From positions 1-64,000 of the forward strand of contig JAHREC010000062.1 of NCBI GenBank assembly GCA_020081605.1: 64,000 nucleotides of DNA, written 5' to 3'. Position numbers and translations under genes: made by a program. The notes below the pieces were generated by a model. The model did no database searches, was not told the origin of the DNA, and worked only from the letters and a program-made list of their open reading frames with translations. This document shows positions 22,001-33,807 of this stretch, in pieces. The number at the start of each line of letters is the position of its first letter. Position 1 is the first letter of the stretch. Origin of the DNA: Albifimbria verrucaria (lineage: Eukaryota > Ascomycota > Sordariomycetes > Hypocreales > Stachybotryaceae).

Positions 22001-23637
22001 GAAAAATTATAAGACCCTTATAGACCTTATATATAAGAATATTAAATTTAAGTTTAAAGAAAAAGAAATCGAAGCCTTTAAGAAAATTAAAAACTATATA
22101 CTATTAAAACTAATCCTAGCTATATTTAACCCTAAATTAACTATAGAATTAAAAATAAATATATTAAACTTTATACTAAGAGTAATAATAGAATAATAAA
22201 ATAAAAATAGAATCCTATACTCTATTATATTTTAATTAAAGAAACTTAATAAACTATTATTATATTATTCTATATATAATAAAGAATATATAATAATTAT
22301 TAAAAGCTTTAAAGAATTTTAATATTATCTTATAGAAAATAAATATAAAATTAAAGTCTATATTAACTATAAGAATATCTTCTATTTTATAATAATATAA
22401 ACTTTAATAATAAAATAAATATAATATATAAAAATATTAAGTTTATTTAATTATAAAATTATCTATTAAAAAGAATTAAAAAATAATAAAGTAAATATAC
22501 TTAGCTATAAATTAGAGTATAAATAAAAATACCTATAATAATTATATAAATCTTTATAAAAAATAAATAAGAGTATATAATATAAATATAATAACTAAAT
22601 TATATAGATATAATAAAGTATATAGAAGAATAAGATTTAGCTTTTTATTTAGAAATACTTCTTATTTAATAAAATATATTAAATTCTAAATTAATAAAAA
22701 ACCTTAAATAAGGGAATAATAAAGTATAGTATTATAAAGGGAAAATCTAGATATTAGAAGGAACTATATATAATATAATTATATAATATTATAATTATTC
22801 TTTAATAGGATATCTAGGAGTAAGAAAAACCTATAAATAAATTACTAGGTTTTATAATATACTAAAACTATAATAATATATCGAAGAATTTATTAAGAAC
22901 TATAATATTTATAATAAAGCTAAGCCTATATAGTATAAACCTTATAGATACTTAAAACCGCTATTAATATTTAAGTGTCTATAGGAATTAATTTTATAGG
23001 ATTTTATAATAAAGCTACTTAAATTAAAAGAACTAAGAATAAAGAATAGCTATAATAGTATTTTTATTATTATTAATAGATTTATAAAGTTTATATACTT
23101 TATTATTTATAATAAAATAATAAATACTAAAGATATAATATATTATTTCCTAAAGTATATAATATTATAATATAGATTATTAAATAAAATTATTTTTAAT
23201 AGAGAATTAATATTTATTTTAAAATTCTAATAAAAACTTATAATATAATTAAGAATAAAGAGTAAATTTAATATTATTTATTATCTATAAATTAATAAAT
23301 AAATAGAATAAATAAATTAAATATTAAAATAGTATTTATAATATTTTATAAATTATAAATAGAATAATTAAATAAAATAGCTATTAATAGTATAAATCGC
23401 TTATAACTTAAGTATATTAGAAATAATAAAATTAATATTATTCTATATAAATAAAGAATTTAAATCTAATTTCTATAAGGAATTATTATTAGGATTAGAA
23501 TATAAAAAGGAATAATTAAAATAAATAAAATAAAAGAATTATATAATATACTTTATAAAGAAATTTTATTTATATAATAAAAAATAAAGAAATTTTATAA
23601 TAAAAAAGATTAAAAGGATTAATTTTTTAGGAGGGGA
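19017..23637 (+). mobile_element. Older chromovirus copy, left part, extremely RIPed and 5'-truncated
   Basis: The sequence is almost pure A/T with stop codons in every frame. It aligns by eye, base for base, with the younger copy from about 25670 onward. For example, 19020-19075 matches 25672-25730 with only C-to-T and G-to-A differences. It therefore lacks its 5' LTR and most of gag and begins at a junction near 19017. It runs to the integrase C-terminal region, where the younger copy interrupts it at GGGGA (23633-23637). It continues at 31936. No protein can be made from it. Confidence 0.88.
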
Positions 23638-24457
23638 TATTACGACCCCAGCTGACATCATGACTAAGACAACAGAAATACAATAGGCCGATCCGGTTAT
23701 AACAAAACCTACTCAAGAGTACCAACCAACGACACCAAAGAAGAACTGGAAACCATCACCAGGGAAGAACCCAAGGAGTCACCAACAGGTTACATAAAAA
23801 TCAATAGGAAGCTCGTAAAGAAAGGAAGCCCTAAACACCTAGAGTTCCAAAGAAAGGAACGAGAGGACGACAGAGCCATAAGAGCACTATAGAGAGAAGC
23901 AGAACTCATAGCCAAGAAATAAACCAGCCCACAGCATACCAGCACCAGTGGTATACTAACACAACCCATACCAATACAACACAGAGGACAGCACAAGGCA
24001 AGGTTAGTACACAGATAGGACAGCACAAAGGATATACCAGCCCTTCGAGGGGCGGTACAGAACATAGGGCAGTATAGGGTAACTGGAACAAGATTACTAG
24101 GATTATAATAATCCACATGGGAACACCACCAAAATGGATCACCATATACAACGCTCCTTGGAGCGATACATACCGTAATCCAAAGGGATCACCACAAACA
24201 GTAATCCACAAACACATCCTAGTATATAGATAGGAGTCTCTCCCACCGTTAGAAATAGAGACTACCAGCTATCAATAACATACAGTCACCGAGCTACCCT
24301 TAACCTAAGTTCCCAAAGGTAACTCACCCGACTAATGACAACTACGTAACCATTGCTTCAGAACAATAGTAAGCCCTATTACTTATCTAAGGACAATAAC
24401 CTGATCTTACCTACCCTATACCTCTTATAAAGGTATAGAATAACCCGGATCGTTACA
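23638..24457 (+). repeat. 5' LTR of the younger chromovirus
   Basis: 820 bp, beginning TATTACGACCCC (TG ancestral) and ending TCGTTACA. It matches the 3' LTR along its whole length; the differences I can see near the ends are transitions. Hydrophobic minus-strand frames inside it (23790-24217) recur in the 3' LTR and are non-coding shadows. Confidence 0.93.
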
Positions 24458-24642
24458 TATTAATAGCTCTTATTCCAGGTAACGCCGTTTACTACCTGAA
24501 GCAATATACAATAGCAGGAGAAACTTCCAAGGCTACTAGTAAGGCTACAGCCAAACCACCCACCCCTACCAGCTCCACTGTCACCCCCGGCAAACCTACT
24601 CCATCGACAAGCAAGAGGGCCGACAGTAACGGAGACAACAAC

Positions 24643-25722
24643 ATGAACAATAGCAACTCTAATAAAGACAAAGAAAACGATCGCCTCAAAAGAAAGCTCT
24701 TCGAAATGGAGACCAAGCTTAGCGATACACACGCCAAAATTCATCAACTCCATGAGAACACCTTCAGCGACTATAAGGCGCAGAACCTCAAAACCAAGAT
24801 CGCTCAAATAGAGGCCATACTAGGACAGTTTGCCGAAGTCTAAGGGGCAGCCACCAGGAAGTATGAAGAATAGTTCGATAGGCTCTACGATGAAAGGGAG
24901 ACGACCACCGATAGGAGACAAGAAGTAGGTGCCGTTATCAAGGCACCCAAACCCAGACCCTTCGATAGAAGCCCCAGAAAACTTCAAGGATTCATCACCT
25001 CACTCAAGGCATACTTCCAACTATTTAAAACCACTTTCATCCTGGACAAGGACAGAGTAATATTCGCAGCACAATTATTAGAAGGAAGAGCCAGCGTTTA
25101 ATTCGAACCCACTCTCAGAGACTACATCAACAACCCCTCGGCGATAAGGAAGGAGGAAACAGAACTGATCTTCACCGATTTCAAGACTTTCGCAGAACAA
25201 ATCCGCAAAACCTTCGGAGTTACCGATAAAACCAGAGAAGCTAAAAGAGAGCTTGACAAAATCCGACAGATCGGATCAATGTTATCCTTTATAGCGACAT
25301 TCAGACAAACTATCTCTCGCATCGACTGGCCCGAAGCGGTATTCAAGAAAATATTCTACGATAAAGTCAAGGAAGAAATCAAAGACGAACTCATCAAGAT
25401 CAAAAGAGAAGAAACCACCCTCGAAAGATACTTCCACGAGGCCATCTTAATCGACGAGCGTCTATGGGAAAGAAAGATAGAACGACGAGGACACAGAATA
25501 AATCGACCCGTCTACCAGGCAAATACCCAGAAACCGCAGCAAGAACGTTACGCAGTACACAGAACCTATGCAGGACCCATAGACCTCAATATAGTACAAA
25601 AAGGAAAAGGCGACAAAGGCAAAAAGGACTTCACATACTATAACTATAGGAAAAAGGACACTTCGCAAAGGAATACAAATCACCAAAGAAAACCAATAAG
25701 AAGGTCAGGTTCAGGCCTATAA
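24643..25722 (+). pseudogene. gag of the younger chromovirus, interrupted by stops
   Basis: One continuous frame begins at or near ATG 24643 with a Lys/Glu-rich coiled-coil segment (KENDRLKRKLFEMETKL). It passes through stop codons at about 24841, 24871 and 25098, then reads a capsid-like region with FAEQIRKTFGVTDKTREAKR and FYDKVKEEIKDELIKIKRE, and ends at 25722. All internal stops are TAA or TAG, consistent with CAA/CAG hit by C-to-T change. The C-terminal part is basic (KGKGDKGKKDF) with a YYNYRK remnant where a CCHC zinc knuckle would be expected, its cysteines apparently changed to tyrosine. Confidence 0.8.
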
Positions 25723-26879
25723 CAGAAGAACGATACCACCTAAACATAGTAAGTCTAAAACAATACCTAAACATACTAACCCCACAGCACTACGAAACAC
25801 CTAAACCAACAATAAGACCGTCCATCGACATAGAAATCCCGGACGCCCAACCACGCGAAGAAACCCCGAATGCCTCCACCACACAGAACACCATACACGG
25901 AACTATAGGAGGGATTCGCCAGATCAACCCGGAACAATAAGGATCTATAACCCCTATACAAAAACCAAAAATCACAGAATACCAGACTTTAATCATTATA
26001 ACTACAGCAACGTCGATACCTTTTCCAACCCAGACTACAGCACGGTAGAAGACTTATACTCGAGACCTACCAGACTGTACGGAAAATAGGGATCACCCCC
26101 ACCAGAAGCCAAGGTCGATTACCATAGAGAGGAAGACTCGGAAGACGAGGTCACCCCTTTCGAACAAGCAAGAATCGACTTAGCACACACTCGCCAAGAA
26201 CCAACCAAGATCCAGAAATTCGGAATAATCTGGATCAGGGCCACCAGTACGGTCGGAGCCCTAGAAAACATAGCTAAACAACCAAGGATAAGACCAGACG
26301 ATAACGAACGCATATATGCATTTAACCCGTTCCACAACACCATCAGCTGGGCCTCATGCCTATAGCACCGATGCCTAATACATCTAGATAAGAAGGTGGA
26401 AAATCAAGTATTTCCAATCAGAACAAAAACACAACCCACCATTACACCATATAAAGAAGAAGAGTTAGCAGCATTCACAGTACAAAAAGACTACCAACCT
26501 CTTAAAGTTACAACATTAGGATTCAGCATCGACTACCCATACGAATATCTCAAGGGTAGAACAGTAAAAAACTACAGAAGAGTACACTATGAAATACACC
26601 AAAACGAGAAAATCGGATAATACCACAAATCAGTCATACCCGCTTACTTCCCAAAACTCATAGAAGCAGCCCAAAAAGAAATAAAAAACAAGACTCTGAA
26701 GAATCCGAAACAAGTTCAGAAGAAGAAGAAAGCAGCGACGAGAAGATACCCGTACGCCAACAAAGTAAAGCACAAAAACCCCCAAAGAAGCATAGAAGGC
26801 AATTAATAATATTCCCACTAGAAGAACCCAGGCATCGTCATCAAAGAGGAATAACAAGAGATCTCAACACCTGAATACA

Positions 26880-28990
26880 GTAAGGAAACTATCAGGCGAA
26901 ACAGTCCACGAGAAATACATAATTAAGATCGAGATCGCAGGAAAGAAGTTACAGGCCGAAATAGATACCGGCGCCGCAAACAACTTCATCAGCCACAAAG
27001 TTATAAACCAGCTACAACTACCATAGGGAAGGAAGGAAGACCCATATCCTATCATAAACTGCGAAGGAAACCCACTAGCTTACAACGACAATATCATTAG
27101 CAAACGAACACTCCCGTTATAAGCAACCTATACAAAGAAAACTATACGAGTAGGATTCGATATAATCGACTTAAATAGTAGTGACATCCTCCTAGGGCAA
27201 CCATAATTAAAGGCTAAAAATCCGTTAATCGATTTTGCTACTGGCCAGGTAACCTTAGCTAAAAGGAAACCAGCAAATCCATCAAAAATCTGACTAGGAA
27301 CGGATATCCAGAGCGACTTACCGTCTCAGCAAGGGAAACGCTGTAAGAATAGACAGAAGCGCCAGGCATTAAGCGCCATGCTAACCGAGAAGGTAGCACA
27401 ACCTGGGATAAAACATAAACAAAGCAAAGGCAACGGCAACAAAGCCAAACAGTATCTAAACTTACTGAGAGCAGAAGTAACAACAGCAGCAAGGAACCTA
27501 TCCGGTTGGAAGAAAGGACCCTCAACCCTGGAAGAAAAAGAACGATTAAAAAACATACCTAAGAAATACAGAAAATACAAGAAGCTATTTCAAGAAGAAC
27601 TCGAAACAGGGCTACCAGAACACTCAGAATAGGACTGTAAAATCGACTTTATAGACAGAGCAAAAACACATAACCTACTAATCTATAACCTAAACATCAA
27701 GGAACTCGAAAGCCTAAAAGAATACATCGATAAGATATTGAAAAAGGGATACATCAGACAATCAACATCGCCGGCAGGCTACCCTATGATATTTATACCC
27801 AAGAAAAATAGCAAACTATGGCTAGTAATAGACTACCGAAGACTCAACGCAATCACAGTAAAAGACCGCACGCCATTACCCCTAATAGCGGAAATAAGAG
27901 ACCGCTTGCACAGGAAAAACTGGTTCACGGCTCTAGATCTCAAAGGAGCCTACAACCTAATTCAAATAAAGAAGGGCGAAGAATGGAAAACCGCCTTCAG
28001 GACTAAGTTCGGTCTATTCGAATACCTCGTAATGCCATTTAGACTCACAAATACACCAGCAACGTTCCAGAGAATAATCAATCACGTCCTACGGGAATAC
28101 GTCGACAAATTCGTCGTCGTATACCTCGACGACATCCTAATCTTCTCTGAAACGGAGGAAGAACACGAAGAACACATGCACAAGGTCCTACAGGCATTAC
28201 AGGACGCTAAACTACTAATAGAACCTAGCAAAAGCAAGTTCCACATCCAAGAAGTAGATTTCTTAGGGCACACGATTAAACCAAACGAAATCCGCATGGA
28301 AAAAGGAAAAATCGCAGCGGTAAAAGAATGGAAGGAACCCGAGAACGTCAAGGACGTACAGAGTTTCCTCGGATTCGCCAACTACTACAGACAATTCATC
28401 AAAGATTTCAGAAGGATCGCAAGACCCCTCACAGACCTCACACACAAAGATATCAAATTCAAGTTCAAGGAAAAGGAAATCGAAGCCTTCAAGAAGATCA
28501 AAGACTGCATACTATCGGAACCAGTTCTAGCTACATTCAACCCAGAATTAGCCATCGAACTAGAAACGGATGCGTCAGATTTTACACTAAAAGCAACAAT
28601 AGGACAACGAGACAAGAACGGAATCTTACACCCTATCGCATTTTAGTCAAAGAAACTTAGTGGACCACCACTACGCTACCCCATATACAACAAGGAATTC
28701 ATAGCCATTATCGAAAGCTTCAAGGAGTTTCGGCATTACCTCATAGGAAGCAAACATAAAATCAAAGTTTACACCGACCACAAAAACATCTCCTACTTCG
28801 CAACAACTCAAACCCTAACAGCAAGGCAAATACAATACGCAGAAACACTAAGCTCATTCGACTATAAAATCATCCATCGCAAAGGATCGGAAAACAGCAG
28901 AGCAGACACGCTCAGCCGCAAGTCGGAATATAAGCAAGAAATACCTACAGCAGTCACACAGATCTTCACAAAAAACGAACAAGGAAATAT
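26880..28990 (+). pseudogene. Protease, reverse transcriptase and RNase H of the chromovirus
   Basis: The aspartic protease is visible around AEIDTGAANNFI (26957-26992), followed by DILLGQP. Reverse transcriptase is open from 27738 to 28646 and contains AGYPMIFIPKKN, LDLKGAYNLIQI, the catalytic YLDDILIF and VDFLGHTI. Some conserved glycines and alanines are changed by G-to-A (FRLTNTPATF where Gly and Ala are usual). A TAG at 28644-28646 ends the open stretch, and RNase H continues in the same frame with YTDHKNI and ADTLSRK motifs to about 28990. In a functional element these would be processed from one Pol polyprotein. The stops make this copy non-functional. Confidence 0.88.
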
Positions 28991-29099
28991 AATACAAGCA
29001 TAACAACTGAACTACATAGGCATAGCAAGGTATATAGAAGAACAAGATTCGGCTTTCTACTCAGAAGTACTTCTCACTCAACGAAACATACCAAACCCC

Positions 29100-30422
29100 A
29101 AACCAACAAAAGACCTTAAGCAAGGAGACAATAAAGTATGGTACTACAAAGGGAAAATCTGGGTACCAGAAGGAACCATATACAACGCAATCGCGCAATA
29201 TCACAATCACCCTCTAATAGGACACCCAGGAGTAAGAAAAACCTACGAACGAATTACCAGATTCTACAACGCACCAAGACTACGACAACACATCAAAGAA
29301 TTCATCAAGAACTGCAATATCTACAACAAAGCCAAGCCCTCACAGCACAAACCATACGGACACTTAAAACCATTACCGATACCCAAGCATCCATAGGAAT
29401 CAATTTCATAGGACTTCATAATAAAGTTACCCAAATCAAGAGAACCAGGAACCAAGAACAACTACAACAGCATTTTCATTATTATAGATAGACTCACAAA
29501 ATTCGCATACTTCATTCCGTATAATAAAGCAACAGACGCCAAAGACATAGCATACTATTTCCTTAAGCACATAGTATCACAGAATAGATTACCAGACAAG
29601 ATCATCTCTGACAGAGGATCAACATTCGCTTCAAAATTCTAGCAAAAATTAACAGCACAATTAAGGATAAAAAGTAAGCTCAGTACTGCTTACCACCTAC
29701 AAACAGATAGACAAACAGAGAGAACGAATCAAACACTAGAACAGTACCTACGATATTTTATAAACCACGAACAAAACGATTGGGTAAAATGGTTACCAAT
29801 CGCACAAATAGCTTACAACTCAAGCAAGTCAGAAACCACAAGACAAACACCGTACTACACAAACAAAGGATTCGAACCACCGTTTAACAAAGAACTGTTA
29901 CCAGGACCAGGATACGAAAAAGGAATGATCGAAGCAGATAAAATAAAAGAACTGCACAACGCACTACACAAAGAAATTTCATTTATACAACAAAGAATAA
30001 AAAGGTTTTACAACAGGAAAAGATTGGAAGGACCAACTTTTCGAGAGGGAGACATGGTCTACGTGCATCGTACAAACATCAAAACCACGAGACCTAGCGA
30101 CAAATTGGACTACAAGAAATTAGGACCATTCCCGGTACTACAGAAAATCTCAGACGTCAACTACGAAATCAAACTTCCAGATAAAATAAGGATACACAAC
30201 ATTTTTCACATCGCACTTTTAGAAAAAGCACTAGACGGAGAACCGGCCGAAGAAGGCATTAAAGTCCTTCCAGTCGAACCAGAATACGAAGTCAAGAAAA
30301 TTCTGGAGTACAGAGTCAACAGCAAAGGCGAAGAAAGGTATCTCATAAAATGGAAAGGATACGACGAAAACGAGAACACCTGGGAACCCCAGCAAACTTA
30401 TCCAACGCCAAAATCAGGTTGA
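29100..30422 (+). pseudogene. Integrase with C-terminal chromodomain
   Basis: The frame shared with reverse transcriptase reads YHNHPLIGHPGVRKTYE and then KNCNIYNKAKPS, the HHCC zinc-binding domain, where the second cysteine appears as tyrosine (TGC to TAC, a RIP-type change). The catalytic core follows with several stops. From 29925 an open 165-codon segment covers the integrase C-terminal domain (GDMVYVHRTNIKTTRP, HNIFHIALLEKA). A chromodomain follows: YEVKKILEYRV, RYLIKWKGYDENENTWEP (30289-30390). Chromodomains of this type direct integration toward methylated-histone heterochromatin, which fits insertion into an already RIPed repeat. Confidence 0.9.
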
Positions 30423-30503
30423 AGGAATTTCAGAACCAGACAGAATCGAATCCCAGTCAACAACCCCAAAACCTCCAGCCAACTGAACTTCACCAACCGC
30501 CTG

Positions 30504-30991
30504 CTAAGTCTCCACCACCATGGAGGAAGAAGACGGGGCGCCCGCCTCGACGTCCGCCTCCGCGACACCCTGATCAAACAACTCTGCACCCCGCGACTTA
30601 ACCTTCGCGCAAACAGCACGAATCCGGTTCAGACAGGCCATAGCCTCGTTCACCTCAGACATTGCCTTCTCCTCCTCCTTAGACAACTATTCGTATTAAT
30701 CCAACAGGCGGTTCACTAAAAAGAGAGCAAGTCAGAAAAAACGAGAACCAGTCCAAAAGGAGCAAGAAAAACACCAACAGTGAGGGGCAACAAATACACC
30801 ATCACAAGAACGACCGCGCCCTGCACACTCCCCACAACGGGAAAAGTTCAAAGGAATTTGCACTCCTTCTTGTGCTTAAAACAATAGGAACAAGGCATAT
30901 CCGCAGGAACTCCAAAAATAGACACAAAACAAGCCAAGGACGCACATTCGAGAGTTTTCTTGGATTTCGACTTCTCCACGCGACCAGTCAT
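30504..30991 (-). pseudogene. Antisense spliced gene inside the chromovirus, paired Cys motifs plus coiled coil
   Basis: On the minus strand, opposite the element's own genes, a frame starts at ATG 30991. It reads MPCSYCFKHKKECKFL, then (after a one-base frame change) FSRCGECAGRGRSCDG: two CX2CX6C units, the spacing of a fungal Zn2Cys6 cluster. A GTGTAT donor at 30799 and a TTTTAG acceptor at 30716 define an 84-bp intron that joins in phase to a second exon. That exon is a Glu/Ala/Arg-rich helix (LSKEEEKAMSEVNEAMACLN) ending in a Ser-rich tail and stop at 30504. Two in-frame stops near the start of exon 2 are TAA and TAG, as RIP of CAA/CAG would give. From memory, similar short Cys-motif plus coiled-coil proteins are frequent predicted proteins in Sordariomycetes. 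Function unknown; it could be a passenger, silencing or capsid-like accessory factor. Confidence 0.6.
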
Positions 30992-31115
30992 AATATCAGC
31001 ATAATACGATAAAAGAGAAAAAGGGAGCAAGTTAACCTACCAAACAAGTGGGCGACGGACGACCTTATATAGGGACCATAGCCTTAAGGACTCGGCCACA
31101 GAAGAGGGACCATCG

Positions 31116-31935
31116 TGTTACGACCCCAGCTGACATCATAACTAAGACAACGGAAATACGATGGGCCAATCCGGTTATAACAAAACCTACTCAGGAGTAC
31201 CAACCAACAACGCCAAAGAAGAACTAAAAACCATCACCAGGGAAGAACCCAAGGAGTCACCAACGGGTTACATAAAAATCAATAGGAAGCTCATAAAGAA
31301 AGGAAGCCCTGAACACCTAGAGTTCCGAAGAAAGGAACAAAAGGACGACAGAGCCATAAGAGCACTATAGAGAGAAGCAGAACTCATAGCCAAGAAATAA
31401 ACCAGCCCACAGCATACCAGCACCAGTGGTATACTAGCACAACCCATACCAATACAACACAGAGAACAGCATAAGGCAAGGTTAGTACACAGATAGGACA
31501 GCACAAAGGATATACCAGCCCTTCGAGGGGCAGTACAGAACATAGGGCAGTATAGGGTAACTGGAACAAGATTACTAGGATTATAATAATCCACGTGGGA
31601 ACACCACCAAAATGGATCACCATATACAACGCTCCTTGGAGCGATGCATACCGTGATCCAAAGGGATCACCACGAACAGTGATCCACGGACACATCCTAG
31701 TATATAGATGGGAGTCTCTCCCACCGTTAAAAGTAGAGACTACCAGCTATCAATAACATACAGTCACCGAGCTACCCTTGACCTGAGTTCCCAAAGGTAA
31801 CTCACCCGACTAGTGATAACTACGTAACCATTGCTTCAGAACAATAGTAAGCCCTATTACTTATCTAAGGATAATAACCTAATCTTACCTACCCTATACC
31901 TCTTACAAAGGTATAGAATAACCTGGATCGTCACA
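31116..31935 (+). repeat. 3' LTR of the younger chromovirus
   Basis: 820 bp, beginning TGTTACGACCCC and ending TCGTCACA, followed directly by the GGGGA target duplication. A purine-rich AGAAGAGGGA lies just upstream (31099-31109) and is the likely polypurine tract. It retains more G/C than the 5' LTR at several sites, showing the two LTRs were mutated independently. Confidence 0.93.
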
Positions 31936-33807
31936 GGGGATATAGTTTATATATATTATATAAATATTAAAACTATAAAACCTAGTAATAAATTAAACTA
32001 TAAAAAACTAGAATTATTCTTAATAATATAAAAAATCTTAGATATTAATTATAAAATTAAACTTCTAAATAAAATAAAAATATATAATATTTTTTATATT
32101 ATATTTTTAGAAAAAATACTAAATAAAGAATTAGCTAAAGAAAGTATTAAAGTTCTTCTAATTAAACTAAAATATAAAATTAAAAAAATTCTAGAATATA
32201 AAATTAATAATAAAAGCAAGGAAAAATATCTTATTAAATAAAAAGGATATAATAAAAATAAGAATATTTAAGAACCCTTAGAAAACCTATTTAATACTAG
32301 AATTAAGCTAGAGGAATTTTAGAATTAAATAGAATTAAATCCTAGTTAATAACTCTAAAATCCCTAGCTAACTAAATCTTACCTACTGCTTATTAAGTCT
32401 TTATTATTATAGAAGAAAAAGGAGAAATATTTACCTTAGTATCTGCTTTTATAATACCCTAATTAAATAACTTTATATTCTATAACTTAACCTTTATATA
32501 AATAGTATAAATTCGGTTTAATTAAGCTAGAGCCTTATTTACCTTAGATATTGCCTTTTCCTCCTCCTTAGATAGTTACTTATATTAATTTAGTAAATGA
32601 TTTACTAAAAATAAGAGATTAAAAAATAAGGGCTAATTAAGAGAAAGCAGCAGAATATTAATAATAAAGGGTAATAAATATATTATTATAGAAATAACTA
32701 TAATTTATATATTCTCTATAATAGGAAATATTCAAAGGAAATTTATACTTTTTCTTATATTTAAAATAATAAGAATAAGGTATATTTATAGAAACTCTAA
32801 AAATAAATATAAAATAAGCTAAGGATATATATTTAAGAGTTTTCTTAGATTTTAACTTCTTTATATAATTAATTATAATATTAATATAATATAATAAAGA
32901 GAAAATAAATTAATCTATTAAATAAATAAATAATAAATAATCTTATATAGAGATTATAGCCTTAAGGATTTAACTATAGAAGAGAGATTATTATATTATA
33001 ACCTTAGCTAATACTATAATTAAAATAATAGAATTATAATAAGCTAATCTAATTATAATAAAACTTACTCTAGAGTATTAATTAATAATACTAAAAAGAA
33101 TTAAAAATTATTATTAAAGAAGAACCTAAGGAGTTATTAATAGATTATATAAAGATTAATAAAAAGCTTATAAAAAAGGAAGCCTTAAATACCTAGAATT
33201 CTAAAGGAAAAAAAAAAGATAATAAAGCTATATAAATATTATAAAAAGAAATAGAATTTATAATAAAAAAATAAACTAGCTTATAATATATTAATATTAA
33301 TAATATATTAATATAATTTATATTAATATAATATAAAGGATAATATAAAATAAAATTAATATATAAATAAAATAATATAAAGAATATATTAATCTTTTAA
33401 GGGGTAGTATAGAATATAAAATAATATAGAATAATTAAAATAAAATTACTAAGATTAAAATAATTTATATAGAAACCTTATTAAAAAGGATTATTAATTA
33501 TAATACTCCCTAGAATAATATATATTATAATCTATAAAAATTATTATAAATAATAATCTATAAATATATTCTAGTATATAAATAAGAGTTTTTTTATTAT
33601 TAAAAATAAAGATTATTAATTATTAATAATATATAATTATTAAGCTATCTTTAACCTAAGTTCCTAAAGATAATTTATTTAATTAATAATAATTATATAA
33701 TTATTATTTTAGAATAATAATAAGCTTTATTATTTATTTAAGGATAATAACCTAATTTTATTTATTTTATATCTCTTATAAAATATAGAATAATCTAGAT
33801 TATTATA
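31936..33807 (+). mobile_element. Older chromovirus copy, right part with its own RIPed 3' LTR
   Basis: Resumes at the second GGGGA and aligns with the younger copy from about 30050: the integrase C-terminal end, the chromodomain and the 3' non-coding part. A RIPed LTR at 32994-33807 begins TATTATAACCTTAGC where the younger LTR has TGTTACGACCCCAGC, and ends GATTATTATA. Almost every C and G is lost. A short open frame at 31831-32031 crosses the boundary between the younger LTR and the older copy and is not a gene. Confidence 0.88.

Larger units (their letters stand above)
23638..31935 (+). mobile_element. Ty3/gypsy chromovirus, full-length, mildly RIPed
   Basis: Two 820-bp LTRs (23638-24457 and 31116-31935) flank an internal region of about 6.66 kb. 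The 3' LTR shows the canonical TG...CA ends; in the 5' LTR the first G is mutated to A. The direct repeat GGGGA occurs at 23633-23637 and 31936-31940, a 5-bp target duplication that proves insertion here. Order is gag, protease, reverse transcriptase, RNase H, integrase, chromodomain, which defines the chromovirus branch. The many in-frame TAA/TAG codons at former CAA/CAG or TGG positions show that RIP has hit this copy lightly. It is unlikely to be autonomous now. It is inserted in the same orientation within an older copy of its own family. Confidence 0.95.

Noticed and set aside
23790..24217. Hydrophobic minus-strand frames in the LTR (and again at 31268-31695)
   Set aside because: They recur because the LTR is duplicated; Cys/Leu/Val-rich composition reflects AT/GT bias, and stops appear in the RIPed copy.
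29138..29491. 117-codon plus-strand frame in the integrase region
   Set aside because: It is off the pol frame; the pol frame itself carries the zinc-binding motif across the same bases.
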